A stretch of DNA of 64,000 nt from Dokdonella_A sp963834755 (GTDB taxonomy: Bacteria > Pseudomonadota > Gammaproteobacteria > Xanthomonadales > Rhodanobacteraceae): positions 905,292 through 969,291 of the forward strand of contig CAWICQ010000009.1 of NCBI GenBank assembly GCA_963834755.1, in the 5' to 3' direction. The notes below the pieces were generated by a model. It was not told the origin of the DNA. It made no database searches and was given only the letters and a program-made list of their open reading frames with translations. The translations under genes and the position numbers were made by a program. How positions within the stretch are numbered: the stretch's first letter is position 1; each line of letters opens with the position of its first letter. Below, piece after piece: positions 20,221 to 29,156 of this stretch.

Positions 20221-20985
20221 ATGAGTTTCGGCAAAGTCGATGCAGGCAATGGCCTCAGCTGGCTGACCGATGCGGTCCGTCTGGTCTTCAAGAATCCGGT
20301 CGCCTTCCTGGTGATGGGCCTGATCCTGGCGGTGATCAATTTCGTCCCGATCCTGGGCGGCCTCGTATTGACGATCTGCGGGCCCGCCCTGCTCGGCGGC
20401 GTCGTTTATGCGGCACGCGAGGAATCCGAGGGCCGCAAGGCGGAGATTCCGCACCTGTTCCGCGCCTTTCAGGAGCCCGGCAAGATCGGGCCGATGCTGC
20501 TGCTTTGCCTGCCGGCGATCGTCGGCGGTGCGGTGCTGCTGATTTGCGGTTTCGTGTTCGGCCTCGGCGCGCTGATCGGCGGCGGGCTCTCTGCGGCGAA
20601 CGGATCGAACATGGGCCTCGGCGCTATCGGGGGCGGGGTGTTGGTCCTCTGCCTGATCGCGATCGTGCTGATGTTCCTGATCTACGCCCTGCAGTTCTTC
20701 GCCGTCCCGCGCGTGATGCTCGAGGGCGTGGAACCCTTTGCAGCGATGAAGGAAAGCCTCAATGCGTGCCTCGCCAACCTCGGCGCCTTTCTCGTTTTCG
20801 GCGTCGTCCTGTTCGTCGCGTTCATCGTGCTGGCGATCGTAATGATGATCCTGCCGATCATCGGCTGGCTCGCGCTCATCGCAGTGGCTTCGGTCGTGTT
20901 CGCCTGCGCCGAGTACATCGCCTGGCGTCAGGTCTACGCGGGCGCGCCAAGCCAGATGTCGCCGCCGGCGCCTTCGCAGACCTAA
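20221..20985 (+). CDS. BPSS1780-type membrane protein of unknown function
   Basis: A 254-residue integral membrane protein with about six transmembrane segments. It starts MSFGKVDAGNGLSWLTDAVR; LVFKNPVAFLVMGLILAVIN, VPILGGLVLTICGPALLGGV and VMLEGVEPFAAMKESLNACL are blocks shared by the BPSS1780 family found widely in beta- and gammaproteobacteria. The function of the family is unknown. A GGAG ribosome binding site lies just upstream of the ATG. Its stop codon overlaps the convergent tatC stop by four bases. Confidence 0.75.
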   Translation: MSFGKVDAGNGLSWLTDAVRLVFKNPVAFLVMGLILAVINFVPILGGLVLTICGPALLGGVVYAAREESEGRKAEIPHLFRAFQEPGKIGPMLLLCLPAIVGGAVLLICGFVFGLGALIGGGLSAANGSNMGLGAIGGGVLVLCLIAIVLMFLIYALQFFAVPRVMLEGVEPFAAMKESLNACLANLGAFLVFGVVLFVAFIVLAIVMMILPIIGWLALIAVASVVFACAEYIAWRQVYAGAPSQMSPPAPSQT

Positions 20986-21749
20986 GCGGCCGGCGGGGAA
21001 TCGGTTTCCGCAGCTTCGGTCCGCCGCGCGAGCAATCGCGCGGCGATGATGCCGAGCTCGTACAGCGCGCACATCGGCACGGCGAGCATCAGCATCGAAA
21101 GCACGTCGGGCGGCGTCAGCACAGCCGCGACCACGGTTGCGCCGACGATCGCATAGCCGCGACTCTTGACCAGCTGCGCGGGCGTCACGACGCCGAGCGA
21201 GACCAGAATGACGATCACGACCGGCACTTCGAAGCAGAGTCCGAACGCAAGGAACAGCACAAGCACGAAATCGAGGTAGTGGCCGATGTCCGGCATCACC
21301 GCAACGCCGCTCGGCGCGACGCTGGTCAGGAACGTGAAGACCGCCGGCAAAACGAGGAAATACGCGAACGCACAGCCGACGTAGAACAGCACCATCGCCG
21401 ACAAAAGAATCGGCAGCGCGAGACGCTTTTCCTGCCGATAGAGACCGGGCGCGACGAACGCCCAGAGCTGATACAGAATGAACGGCATCGCGATGAACAG
21501 CGCGACGAAGAACGCGAGCTTGAGCGGCGTCAGGAACGGCGAGGCGATTTCGGTCGCGATCATCGTGCCGCCTTGCGGCAGATGCTTGATCAACGGCAGC
21601 GCAAGCCATGCGTAAAGCCGATTCGCAATCGGAATCAGCGCAACGAGTATCAGCAGCACCGCGGCAACGGCTTTCAGCAATCGCTCGCGCAGCTCGATCA
21701 GGTGCGAGAGAAACGATTGCTCCCCGCCTTCGGGTTCAGGCTCCGCCAT
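20982..21749 (-). CDS. tatC: Sec-independent protein translocase TatC
   Basis: Core receptor of the twin-arginine translocase, which moves folded proteins across the inner membrane. About 255 residues with six transmembrane helices; FLSHLIELRERLLKA near the N-terminus carries the signal-peptide-binding LRxR region, and FVAPGLYRQEKRLALP is the conserved second cytoplasmic loop. I place the start at 21749 (MAEPEPEGGEQSFLSHL), overlapping the tatB end by 14 bases. It is third in the tatA-tatB-tatC operon. Confidence 0.95.
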   Translation of the reverse strand: MAEPEPEGGEQSFLSHLIELRERLLKAVAAVLLILVALIPIANRLYAWLALPLIKHLPQGGTMIATEIASPFLTPLKLAFFVALFIAMPFILYQLWAFVAPGLYRQEKRLALPILLSAMVLFYVGCAFAYFLVLPAVFTFLTSVAPSGVAVMPDIGHYLDFVLVLFLAFGLCFEVPVVIVILVSLGVVTPAQLVKSRGYAIVGATVVAAVLTPPDVLSMLMLAVPMCALYELGIIAARLLARRTEAAETDSPPAA

Positions 21750-22035
21750 GAGACGACGGATCCGACGGGCGTGCGTTCTTTTCGATATCGGCGGCGGCCG
21801 AGCGGACGTCGCCCTGCATTTCGCTGGCCACGCGGCGCGCGTCATCGAGATGCCGTTTCACGTCTTCGGCGGCGAGCTCGCGCTCGATCTCGGTCTTGAC
21901 GTTCTGCCAGCTCGCGCGTGCGCGCCGGACCAGCGCACCGAGCGTGCGCGCGACACCGGGCAGGCGCTCGGGCCCGAGCACGAGCAGCGCCACCACGGCG
22001 ATCAGCGCGATCTTGTCGAGACCGACCTCGAACAC
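21736..22035 (-). CDS. tatB: Sec-independent protein translocase TatB
   Basis: Partner of TatC in substrate recognition. A 99-residue protein with one N-terminal transmembrane helix (MFEVGLDKIALIAVVALLVL), the characteristic GPERLPGVARTLGALVRRA amphipathic helix and a charged tail. Starts seven bases after the tatA stop and overlaps tatC. Confidence 0.95.
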   Translation of the reverse strand: MFEVGLDKIALIAVVALLVLGPERLPGVARTLGALVRRARASWQNVKTEIERELAAEDVKRHLDDARRVASEMQGDVRSAAADIEKNARPSDPSSHGGA

Positions 22036-22042
22036 GGCGCGC

Positions 22043-22282
22043 TCAGGAGTCGGAGCGCTCGGACTTCGTCTCGCCCGGCGCGGGCGGGTTTGGGCCGCTC
22101 TGACCCGGCGCGGGCGGGTCCGCTTTCAGCTGCGCCTGCGCGTCGCCGTCCTGCATGCCCTTGCGGAAACTCTTGATGGCCGAACCGAGATCTTCGCCGA
22201 CGTTGCGCAGTTTCTTGGTGCCGAAAATCAGCGCAACGACGACGAGCACGACCAACCAGTGCCAGATGCTCCAACTACCCAT
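22043..22282 (-). CDS. tatA: Sec-independent protein translocase TatA
   Basis: Pore-forming subunit of the Tat system. 79 residues: short N-terminal helix (SIWHWLVVLVVVALIFG), the TKKLRNVGEDLGSAIKSFRKG amphipathic helix and a Pro/Gly-rich acidic tail. The tail contains a near repeat (PPAPGQSGPNPPAPGE), reflected in a direct DNA repeat of GGCGCGGGCGGGT-type at 22077-22120. First gene of tatABC. Confidence 0.95.
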   Translation of the reverse strand: MGSWSIWHWLVVLVVVALIFGTKKLRNVGEDLGSAIKSFRKGMQDGDAQAQLKADPPAPGQSGPNPPAPGETKSERSDS

Positions 22283-22434
22283 GACCTCGATCCTCTATGC
22301 GATGCGGCTCTGTCATGCCGCCTCCGTGCGGGCGCACGGCCAGCGTGCGCGCATGCGGCCGCACCGCCGCGGCGACTCTGCCGTGTCCGGCTGAGCCGGA
22401 AATCATCGACGATCCGCGCTATCGGACCATCCGA

Positions 22435-23115
22435 CTAATTGGAAGTGTACTCCTCCAGGCGGTCGCGGAAATCGACCACTGGATTCGGCACGCCGGTGAC
22501 GCCGCCTTCGAAGATGCGCCGCGCCGTGACGCCTTCGCCGTACACGGCCTGGTTGGCGTCGTTGTCGATGGTCAGTGCCGAGCCGTCGAGTGCAGCACCG
22601 GCGAAAAGGCCGCGCGAGCGCGAGTACGAGTAGATCTCGGCCTTGAGCTGCGCGTCGGTCGACGCCGTCGCCGAGCGGCCAACCGGGCCGGCCGCAGCCG
22701 ATGCATCGGCGCCGAGCGTGAACTTGCCGTGCACGATCGAATCAACGCCGCGCTGCGTGCGGAACACCAGCACCACGTCGGTCGAGGAAACGCCGGCCTG
22801 AAAACCGACGCTGCCGCCGGTGAGACTGACGAAGCTCGGATTCGACCACGTGCCGTCGCGCGTCTTGACCGAGATGAGGCCATCGCCATGGCGTCCGCCG
22901 ACGACGAAACCCGCCTTGATCACGTCCGGAATGACCGCGATCGCGTGCGCGTTCTGCAGGAGATCCTTCGGAACCGCCTTGTCCGGCGCCATCATGATTT
23001 CCTTGAGCACGCGCACCGCGTTGTCGGCGAGCTTGTTCTCTTCTTCACCGGCGCGCGCGCTCAGCGTCGTTGCGGAAAAAAGCGCGAGAGCCAGCGCGAG
23101 CAGGCGAAACTTCAT
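22435..23115 (-). CDS. Secreted SYLF (Ysc84-like) domain protein
   Basis: A 226-residue protein with a Sec signal peptide (MKFRLLALALALFSATTLSARA) and one SYLF domain. Family landmarks: AVIPDVIKAGFVVGGRHGDGL, WSNPSFVSLTGGSVGFQAG, DVVLVFRT and SRGLFAGAALDGSAL. SYLF domains bind lipid in eukaryotes; the bacterial periplasmic versions are uncharacterised. It follows tatABC on the same strand after about 150 bases that contain no other gene. Confidence 0.85.
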   Translation of the reverse strand: MKFRLLALALALFSATTLSARAGEEENKLADNAVRVLKEIMMAPDKAVPKDLLQNAHAIAVIPDVIKAGFVVGGRHGDGLISVKTRDGTWSNPSFVSLTGGSVGFQAGVSSTDVVLVFRTQRGVDSIVHGKFTLGADASAAAGPVGRSATASTDAQLKAEIYSYSRSRGLFAGAALDGSALTIDNDANQAVYGEGVTARRIFEGGVTGVPNPVVDFRDRLEEYTSN

Positions 23116-23203
23116 GGGCGGAACTCCAGATGGCGCCGGGTCGGCTTGCGTAAGCTAGCAGGCCGACCTGAGCTGCCGATGAAGCAACATTCAGCGCTTT
23201 GCT

Positions 23204-24130
23204 TCAGTGCGCCGCGCGGCGACGCAATCGCGAACCTGCTGCGGCGACGAGCAAAAGCACGAGTCCGCCGAGCCACGGCGGCGTGCCGACCGGTGCGCGA
23301 TGCGGAATCAGATTGCCGGCGATGCAGCGCGGCGGCCCGATCGCGAAGCCTTTCATGCCGACCTGACTCAACGAATCCGGTCCCGTGATCGGCCCGACGA
23401 GCGTCAGCGCGCCGGTGGTTGGATCCATCACGGCAAGATCGCTCCAGTCGGGAACCGTGGTCGAGCCCGGCGCCGGCGGAACGTAGTTCAGGACCGCGAA
23501 CAACGTGCCTTCGTCATCGAAGCTCATCGACACCGAATTGATCCAGTTGCCGTAGTCGAAACTGCCGACCACGGTTGCAGCGCCGGTCCCGGTATCGATC
23601 TTGTAGTACGTGTTGTCGCCGCGGCCGCCGGCGCCGAACAGCAGCGAGCCGCGTGCGACGAGGCCGGTGATCGTGTGGCCGGTGCTGCCGACCAGTGTCG
23701 TTGCGCCGCTGCCGGGATCGACCGTCCAAAGCTTGTTGGCGTAGGCCGACGCCAGCCAGAGCGTGCCGTCGCAGCCGAAGGTCATGCTGAGATCGAGGGC
23801 ATCGTTGCGCTGCGGATCGCCCTGACCGTTGAGCCCGAACGAACCGACGATGGTCGCGCTGCCGTTCGAGGGATCGATCCGAGCCAGTGCATTCATGCCG
23901 CCCGCGACTGCGTAGAGCACGCCGTCAGCCGAGTAGCTGAGACCGCTGAGATTGACGATGCTCTGGCCGGAGTAACGACCCGCCGCACCGATCAGCGTCG
24001 CGGTATGGCTAGACAAATCAACGCTGTAGAGCGTATCAAACGCTTCCGCATACGCAGCCGTCTGCCCGCGCGCGACCGACGCGAAAAGGGCAAGCATCGC
24101 TGCTGCAGCGAGGCAGGCAAGTGTACGCAT
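23204..24130 (-). CDS. Secreted beta-propeller-like protein with IPTL-CTERM-like tail
   Basis: A 308-residue protein with signal peptide MRTLACLAAAAMLALFASVARG, then repeating beta units of the form LYSVDLSSHTATLIG, LARIDPSNGSATIVGSF, LWTVDPGSGATTLVGS and YYKIDTGTGAATVVGSF, typical of a propeller made of short strands. The end is VGTPPWLGGLVLLLVAAAGS followed by RLRRRAAH, a Pro-Trp motif, one hydrophobic helix and an Arg-rich tail, like IPTL-CTERM/PEP-CTERM sorting signals. Function unknown; probably processed by a membrane sorting enzyme or simply anchored. Confidence 0.6.
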   Translation of the reverse strand: MRTLACLAAAAMLALFASVARGQTAAYAEAFDTLYSVDLSSHTATLIGAAGRYSGQSIVNLSGLSYSADGVLYAVAGGMNALARIDPSNGSATIVGSFGLNGQGDPQRNDALDLSMTFGCDGTLWLASAYANKLWTVDPGSGATTLVGSTGHTITGLVARGSLLFGAGGRGDNTYYKIDTGTGAATVVGSFDYGNWINSVSMSFDDEGTLFAVLNYVPPAPGSTTVPDWSDLAVMDPTTGALTLVGPITGPDSLSQVGMKGFAIGPPRCIAGNLIPHRAPVGTPPWLGGLVLLLVAAAGSRLRRRAAH

Positions 24131-24288
24131 GGCGGCATGTTATCGTTATGGTAATCGTCAGCTTCGCGGTGGACCGCGATAGCTTGCCCGAGTCTAGCAA
24201 GCAAATCCGGACCCGACAAACGGCCCGGTGGTGACGGCTTTTGGGCGGCTCCGGCCCCCGGAAAGCGCCCGCCCAGGCCGAATTGACC

Positions 24289-25428
24289 ATGCCCCACTAC
24301 CTTGGACAGGCCGACGGACAGGCCGACGGACAGGCCAGCCATCGGCATGGCAGCCCCGTCGCTTCCGGTGTCATGCTGGTCAACCTCGGCACGCCCGACG
24401 CGGCGACGCCGAGAGCGGTCCGGCGGTACCTCGCCGAATTCCTCTGGGATCCGCGCATCGTCGAGGCGCGGCGCTGGCTATGGTGGCTGGCGCTCCACGG
24501 CGTGATCCTGCGTCTGCGGCCACCGCGTTCGGCGCGGCTCTACGAAAAGATCTGGACACCCGAAGGATCGCCGCTTCTGACCGGCACCGCTGCCCTGGCC
24601 GACGGTCTGCAGACTGCGTTGAAGCGCCAGCGACCCGGGCCGATTCTGGTGCGCCACGCCATGCGCTACGGCAAGCCGTCGATTCCTTCGGTGCTGCGCG
24701 AGTTTGCCGATGCCGGCGTGCGACGGCTGCTCGTGCTGCCGCTGTTCCCGCAATATTCCGGCACGACCACCGCCTCGGTACTCGACGCCGTCAGCGCCGA
24801 GCTCGCCCGCTGGCGTTGGGTGCCGGAGCTGCGCTTCGTCGCGGACTACCACGCCGAGCCGCGTTACATCGAAGCGCTCGCACGCAGCGTCGAAGCCCAT
24901 TGGCAAAGTCACGGCCGCGCGCAACGGCTCGTGCTCTCGTTCCACGGCATCCCGCAACGCTACTTCCGCGCCGGCGATCCGTATTTCTGCCAATGCCAGG
25001 CGACCGCGCGCGCACTGCGCGAGCGGCTCGGTCTTGGTGAAGACGACATCACGGTTTGTTTTCAATCGCGCGTCGGCCGCGAAGCGTGGCTGGCGCCGTA
25101 CACCGATGACGTCTTGAAGGCGCTGCCGAGGCAAGGCATCGGCCATGTGCAGGTGTTGTGTCCCGGTTTCGCAATCGATTGCCTCGAAACGCTGGAGGAA
25201 ATTGCACTGACCAATCGCGATCGTTTCTTCGTCGCGGGCGGTGAGCGCTTCGAGTACATCCGGGCGCTCAACGCGTCGGACGATCACGTCGCCGCGCTGT
25301 CCGAGCTCATTCTGCGCCACGGCCAGGGCTGGGCGGAATTCGATCCTGGTTGGGATGCCGGACGTGCCGCCGCGCAACGCGCGACATCGCGCAGCCGCTA
25401 CGAACGTCTGCGCGATGGCAGACGCTGA
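24289..25428 (+). CDS. hemH: Ferrochelatase
   Basis: Inserts ferrous iron into protoporphyrin IX, the last step of haem synthesis. About 379 residues. Family blocks: VMLVNLGTPDAATPRAVRRYL, YEKIWTPEGSPLL, HAMRYGKP, LLVLPLFPQYSGTTTASVLD, VLSFHGIP with the catalytic His, CQCQATARALRERLGL and CPGFAIDCLETLEEIA. The N-terminus before GVMLVNLG is an unusual 27-residue Gly/Gln/Asp-rich extension from a 12-bp tandem repeat (24304-24336). A downstream start would remove it, but the ATG at 24289 is the first plausible one. The next gene starts inside its last codons. Confidence 0.93.
   Translation: MPHYLGQADGQADGQASHRHGSPVASGVMLVNLGTPDAATPRAVRRYLAEFLWDPRIVEARRWLWWLALHGVILRLRPPRSARLYEKIWTPEGSPLLTGTAALADGLQTALKRQRPGPILVRHAMRYGKPSIPSVLREFADAGVRRLLVLPLFPQYSGTTTASVLDAVSAELARWRWVPELRFVADYHAEPRYIEALARSVEAHWQSHGRAQRLVLSFHGIPQRYFRAGDPYFCQCQATARALRERLGLGEDDITVCFQSRVGREAWLAPYTDDVLKALPRQGIGHVQVLCPGFAIDCLETLEEIALTNRDRFFVAGGERFEYIRALNASDDHVAALSELILRHGQGWAEFDPGWDAGRAAAQRATSRSRYERLRDGRR
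24304..24336 (+). repeat. 12-bp tandem repeat inside hemH
   Basis: The unit GGACAGGCCGAC occurs 2.75 times in a row, encoding GQAD repeats in the non-conserved N-terminal extension of ferrochelatase. Copy number could vary by slippage without breaking the frame. Confidence 0.85.
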
Positions 25429-26293
25429 CGAAATCCGCATTGAGCTCGCCGATCGCGCGCTCGCCGCGCTGGCCTGGGGCGATCGCGCGCTGCCGCCGCT
25501 GATCGCGCTGCACGGCTGGCTCGACAATGCGGGAAGTTTTGCGCGCATCGCGCCGTTGCTTGCGGCGAAGCGACGTGTCGTCGCGCTGGATCTGCGCGGT
25601 CACGGCCGTTCTTCGCATCTGCCGCCGGGTGTCTGGTACCACTACGTCGATTACTTCGACGATCTGCGCGCGACACTCGATCATTTCGGCTGCTCGCGCG
25701 CGGAATTCCTCGGTCATTCGCTGGGCGGAACACTCGCGAGTCTGTTCGCGGCGATTCATCCGGAGCGCGTCGAGCGATTGCTGCTGGTCGAAGCGCTGGG
25801 TCCGTTGACGGTCGAGCCGATCGACACGCTCGCGCAATTGCGCCGAGGACTCGACGAACGCGCGGCGTTCGCGCAACGGCGACCGCTGCGCGTTTTCGCC
25901 GACATCGCGAGCGCGATCTCCGTGCGCATGGCCGCGAGCGCGTTGAGCGAAGTCGCGGCGCGAGCGCTGGTCGAGCGCGGCGTACAGGCTGTCGACGGCG
26001 GCGTCGCGTGGTCGAGCGATCCGCGTCTGACGCTGGCGAGTCCGCAGCGTTACAGCGAAGCGCAAGTGCTCGCGATGCTCGCGGCTATTCGCGCGCCGAC
26101 CCTGCTGGTGCTCGCTGAACCGGCGACGAGCTATCTGCCGGACGCGATGATGGCTTTGCGCGCCGCGCAGGTGGCCGATATCGAAGTCGTGCGACTCGCA
26201 GGCTCGCATCATCTGCATCTCGAAGAACCGCATGCCGTCTTCGAGATCATCGACGCGTATTGGAATCGGCGCGGCGAAACGCCGCGAAAATAG
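25415..26293 (+). CDS. Alpha/beta-fold hydrolase
   Basis: A 292-residue hydrolase with the alpha/beta fold: oxyanion region LIALHGWLDNAGSF, nucleophile elbow GHSLGG with Ser102, and a C-terminal His in SHHLHLEEPHAVF. DLRGHGRSSHLPPGVWYHYVDYFDDLRATLD resembles proteobacterial esterases, often annotated as MhpC-like, that sit beside hemH. The substrate cannot be told. The ATG at 25415 overlaps the hemH end by 14 bases, so the two are probably cotranscribed. Confidence 0.8.
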   Translation: MADADEIRIELADRALAALAWGDRALPPLIALHGWLDNAGSFARIAPLLAAKRRVVALDLRGHGRSSHLPPGVWYHYVDYFDDLRATLDHFGCSRAEFLGHSLGGTLASLFAAIHPERVERLLLVEALGPLTVEPIDTLAQLRRGLDERAAFAQRRPLRVFADIASAISVRMAASALSEVAARALVERGVQAVDGGVAWSSDPRLTLASPQRYSEAQVLAMLAAIRAPTLLVLAEPATSYLPDAMMALRAAQVADIEVVRLAGSHHLHLEEPHAVFEIIDAYWNRRGETPRK

Positions 26294-26343
26294 GCGAATT
26301 CGAGAAGTTCCGCGCGGATCCGCGCGGGGAAATCGAAAGCGCG

Positions 26344-27114
26344 TCAGCCGTGCGGCTGGCTTTGAATGAGGCGCGCCAACTCGGCTTTCAGCGCCTGTCC
26401 GTGCACGCGCAACCAATCGCGCTGTTCGCGCCATTCGGGATAGAGCTTTTCGACCAGCGCCCAGAACCGCGGCGAATGACTGCGGATGCGCAGATGACAA
26501 AGCTCGTGCACGACCACGTAACGCAACGCGGCCGGCGGCGCGAGCGCGAGCGCGAGGTCGAGCATCACGCGATCGCGCGTGTCGAGACTGCCCCAGAGAC
26601 TTTTCAGCGGACGCAGCTTGACCGCCGTCGGCGCGCGGCCGAGCTCCGGGCAATACCGCGCGAGATAACGGCTGACGTCGCGACGAATCTGCGCTTCGAG
26701 ATACGAGCGCAGCAATGCGCGTGCGGCGGGGAGCGTCGCTTTGCCGTGCGGGCGCGGCAAGGCGACCAGCAGACGATCGCCATTGAGCTCGATGTGCGGA
26801 TATGCGCCATCGCGCCATGACAAACGCGTCGTCTCGCCGCGCAGCGGAATGACGGTTGCCGCGCCGGGCTTCAGCGCCGGCGGCGCCGAATCGAGACTCA
26901 GCTCATCGAGTTTGCGCTCGAGCCACTCGCCGTGTTTGCGCAGGAATGCGACGACCTGCGCTGGATGCGTGCCTTCCGGATAGGTGACGCGCGCGCCGCC
27001 TGAAGTCACCGTGAGACGCAAACGGCGCGCCCGCGGATGGCTCTTGCGCAGCACCTTGATCTTGTCGCCCGCCGCGGTGGCCAATTCCAGGTATTCGTTC
27101 GCGAGGTCCACCAC
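26344..27114 (-). CDS. YgjP-like zinc metallopeptidase (M48/DUF45 family)
   Basis: A 256-residue cytoplasmic protein with the zinc motif HELCH at 202-206 and a third ligand in HSPRFWALVEKLYPEWRE. KSHPRARRLRLTVTSGGARVTYPEGT and LKSLWGSLDTRDRVMLDLAL are typical of the YgjP/SprT-like predicted metal-dependent hydrolases. The role in the cell is unknown for most members. It converges with the hydrolase gene and lies 31 bases downstream of rdgC on the same strand. Confidence 0.85.
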   Translation of the reverse strand: MVDLANEYLELATAAGDKIKVLRKSHPRARRLRLTVTSGGARVTYPEGTHPAQVVAFLRKHGEWLERKLDELSLDSAPPALKPGAATVIPLRGETTRLSWRDGAYPHIELNGDRLLVALPRPHGKATLPAARALLRSYLEAQIRRDVSRYLARYCPELGRAPTAVKLRPLKSLWGSLDTRDRVMLDLALALAPPAALRYVVVHELCHLRIRSHSPRFWALVEKLYPEWREQRDWLRVHGQALKAELARLIQSQPHG

Positions 27115-27144
27115 TTCTACTTCTCCGGCGAACCGGCCCGCTCG

Positions 27145-28062
27145 CTAGTCGCGATCCCCGGGCCGGGGCAACCCAAAACATTCGTGCATCTTGTCCAGCA
27201 GGCGTCTCAATTCCAGCGACATCAACGCGAAGCGCGCATCGAGCTCCGCTTCGGCCGATTCGACGGCATCGTCGCCAAGCTCCTCGACCACGCCGTCGAG
27301 GAAGCGCAGCTTGCGCACGACGAGGTCCTCGCCGAGCACAAAACCGATCCGATCATCGAAGGTCAAGCCGAGCTGGAACACCTGCTTGCCTGATTTCAGA
27401 TGCTCCCGCACTTCGTCCGATTCAAGGTCTTGACGGCGGCACCGGACCACCGCGCCGGCCTCGGCCGGATCGCGCAATTCGCACTCGTCGGCCAGGGTCA
27501 AACCCGAAGGCAGCTTGCCACGGATCAGCCAGTCCGTCATCAGAACTCGGGGCGATTCTTCGGCCGCCGCCGGGACCGCCGGAAAGCGCCCCAGGGCCTT
27601 GCGCAGCTGGTCCACCGTTTCCTCCGCCGCCTTGCGGCTGGCGGTGTCGATGACGAGCCAGCCCTGCTCGGTATCCAGATAAGCAGACAGCCGTGACGGG
27701 CGTATGAACGCGCGCGGCAGGAGGTCAGAAATAACGTCTTCTTTCAAGCGTTTGCGTTCCTTTGCGCCCACCCTGCGACCGTTCTTGCCGACGACTTTCG
27801 CGAGGCGCGAGGCCAATTCCTCGTTGACGACGACGCTCGGCAGCAGGCGATCCTCGCCGCCGACCGTGATCAAAACAAATGCACCAATTTGGTGCGTCAA
27901 TTCTTCGCTATCCCGACCGAATGGCGAGACGAAACCACGCGTCGCGAGCTCGGATGGGCGGCACGGCTTCAGACGGTTTTCGTCGAGCGCGTTCGAGAGC
28001 TTTTTGAGGGAGCGCGGAAGGTTTTCGGGGAAGCGGAACAGGGTGAGGTTGCGGAAGAACAT
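27145..28062 (-). CDS. rdgC: Recombination-associated protein RdgC
   Basis: Ring-shaped, non-specific double-strand DNA-binding protein that restrains RecA. The 305-residue product starts MFFRNLTLFRFPENL, with FVSPFGRDSEELTHQIGAFVLI, VGAKERKRLKEDVISDLLPRAF, GWLVIDTASRKAAEETVDQLR and the C-terminal LRRLLDKMHECFGLPRPGDRD all matching the family. Length equals E. coli RdgC (303). I chose the ATG at 28062 because the homologous N-terminus begins there, although the frame stays open upstream. Confidence 0.95.
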   Translation of the reverse strand: MFFRNLTLFRFPENLPRSLKKLSNALDENRLKPCRPSELATRGFVSPFGRDSEELTHQIGAFVLITVGGEDRLLPSVVVNEELASRLAKVVGKNGRRVGAKERKRLKEDVISDLLPRAFIRPSRLSAYLDTEQGWLVIDTASRKAAEETVDQLRKALGRFPAVPAAAEESPRVLMTDWLIRGKLPSGLTLADECELRDPAEAGAVVRCRRQDLESDEVREHLKSGKQVFQLGLTFDDRIGFVLGEDLVVRKLRFLDGVVEELGDDAVESAEAELDARFALMSLELRRLLDKMHECFGLPRPGDRD

Positions 28063-28203
28063 CGGGAGTCGGTCTCGGCGGCTGGGTCTCGGAGATTGTT
28101 CGCGCCGTCCCGACGAAACCCGGGACGCATTTTTGTTTCGTTGAAGCAAAACGGATCGCGGCGTTCGCCGGGATGACGCTAGGCAGGTTCGGCGCTCTTT
28201 GCT
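28063..28203. repeat. Intergenic palindromic repeat between rdgC and ttcA
   Basis: The space between the two minus-strand genes contains an imperfect palindrome around 28150-28185 (GATCGCGGCGTTCGCCGGGATGAC) and a related CCCGACGAAACCCGGGACG near 28107. These look like the widespread GTCATCCCGGCGAA intergenic repeat type. No gene seen. Confidence 0.5.
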
Positions 28204-29079
28204 TCAGCCGGAGTCGGACCCGGCGGCGAAGGATTCGGAATCGGCCAACCACGCATGCGCATCCGCGCGCGCGCGATCCGGCGCGGCATCGAGTGCGGCA
28301 AAGTCGAACAAGCTCGCATCGGCCAGCTGCGATGGCATCACATTCGATAGCGCGCGGAAAATCGTCTCGATGCGACCCGGGTGCTTGCGTTCCCACTCGC
28401 CGAGCATCGCCTTGATCGCCTTGCGCTCGAGGTTCTCCTGCGATCCGCACAGATTGCACGGCATGATCGGAAAACCACGGAGCTCGGCGTAGTCGGCGAG
28501 ATCGGATTCCGCGCAGTACGCCAGCGGCCGGATCACGATGTTGCGCGCGTCGTCCGAGCGCAGCTTCGGCGGCATCGCCTTTAGTGCGCCTTGGTGGAAC
28601 AGGTTGAGGAACAACGTCTCGACGATGTCGTCGCGATGATGGCCAAGCGCGATCTTCGTGAATCCATTCTCGACAGCGTATGCGTACAGCGCACCGCGCC
28701 GCAGGCGCGAGCACAGGCTGCACATCGTCTTGCCTACCGGAATCACGCGGCGTACGACTCCGTACGTGTCCTGCTCGAGAATGTCGAACGGCACGCCGAT
28801 TTCGCGCAGGTATTTCGGCAAGACATCCGGATCGTAACCCGGTTGTTTCTGGTCGAGATGTACCGCGACGATCTCGAAATGCACCGGCGCCTTGGCCTTG
28901 AGCTTCAACAGGATGTCGAGCAGCGCGTACGAATCCTTGCCGCCGGAAAGACAGACCATCACACGATCGTCGTCGACGATCATCTGGTAGTCGGCAATCG
29001 CCTGCCCGACCTGGCGGCGCAAGCGCTTGGCCAGTTTGCCGGCTTCGTAATCGTGTTTGCGGGCGAGGCGGACGTTCAT
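28204..29079 (-). CDS. ttcA: tRNA 2-thiocytidine biosynthesis protein TtcA
   Basis: Iron-sulfur enzyme that thiolates C32 of several tRNAs. The 291-residue product has the PP-loop SGGKDS at 45-50 and two CxxC pairs, Cys120/Cys123 (CSLC) and Cys208/Cys211 (CNLC), that bind the cluster. GHHRDDIVETLFLNLF and IVIRPLAYCAESDLADYAEL are family blocks. Start at 29079 (MNVRLARKHDYEAGKL); the frame is open further upstream only through repeat DNA. Confidence 0.95.
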   Translation of the reverse strand: MNVRLARKHDYEAGKLAKRLRRQVGQAIADYQMIVDDDRVMVCLSGGKDSYALLDILLKLKAKAPVHFEIVAVHLDQKQPGYDPDVLPKYLREIGVPFDILEQDTYGVVRRVIPVGKTMCSLCSRLRRGALYAYAVENGFTKIALGHHRDDIVETLFLNLFHQGALKAMPPKLRSDDARNIVIRPLAYCAESDLADYAELRGFPIMPCNLCGSQENLERKAIKAMLGEWERKHPGRIETIFRALSNVMPSQLADASLFDFAALDAAPDRARADAHAWLADSESFAAGSDSG

Positions 29080-29156
29080 CGGGCGTCGCGTGATGAAGCG
29101 AAATGGGCGCGCATTGTACGTCGCGGGGCGCAACGCAATCTCCAGCGCTCGCATCT

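Noticed and set aside
20505..21899. 464-codon plus-strand frame across the BPSS1780 gene and tatC
   Set aside because: Very charged, low-complexity translation; both underlying genes are real in other frames.
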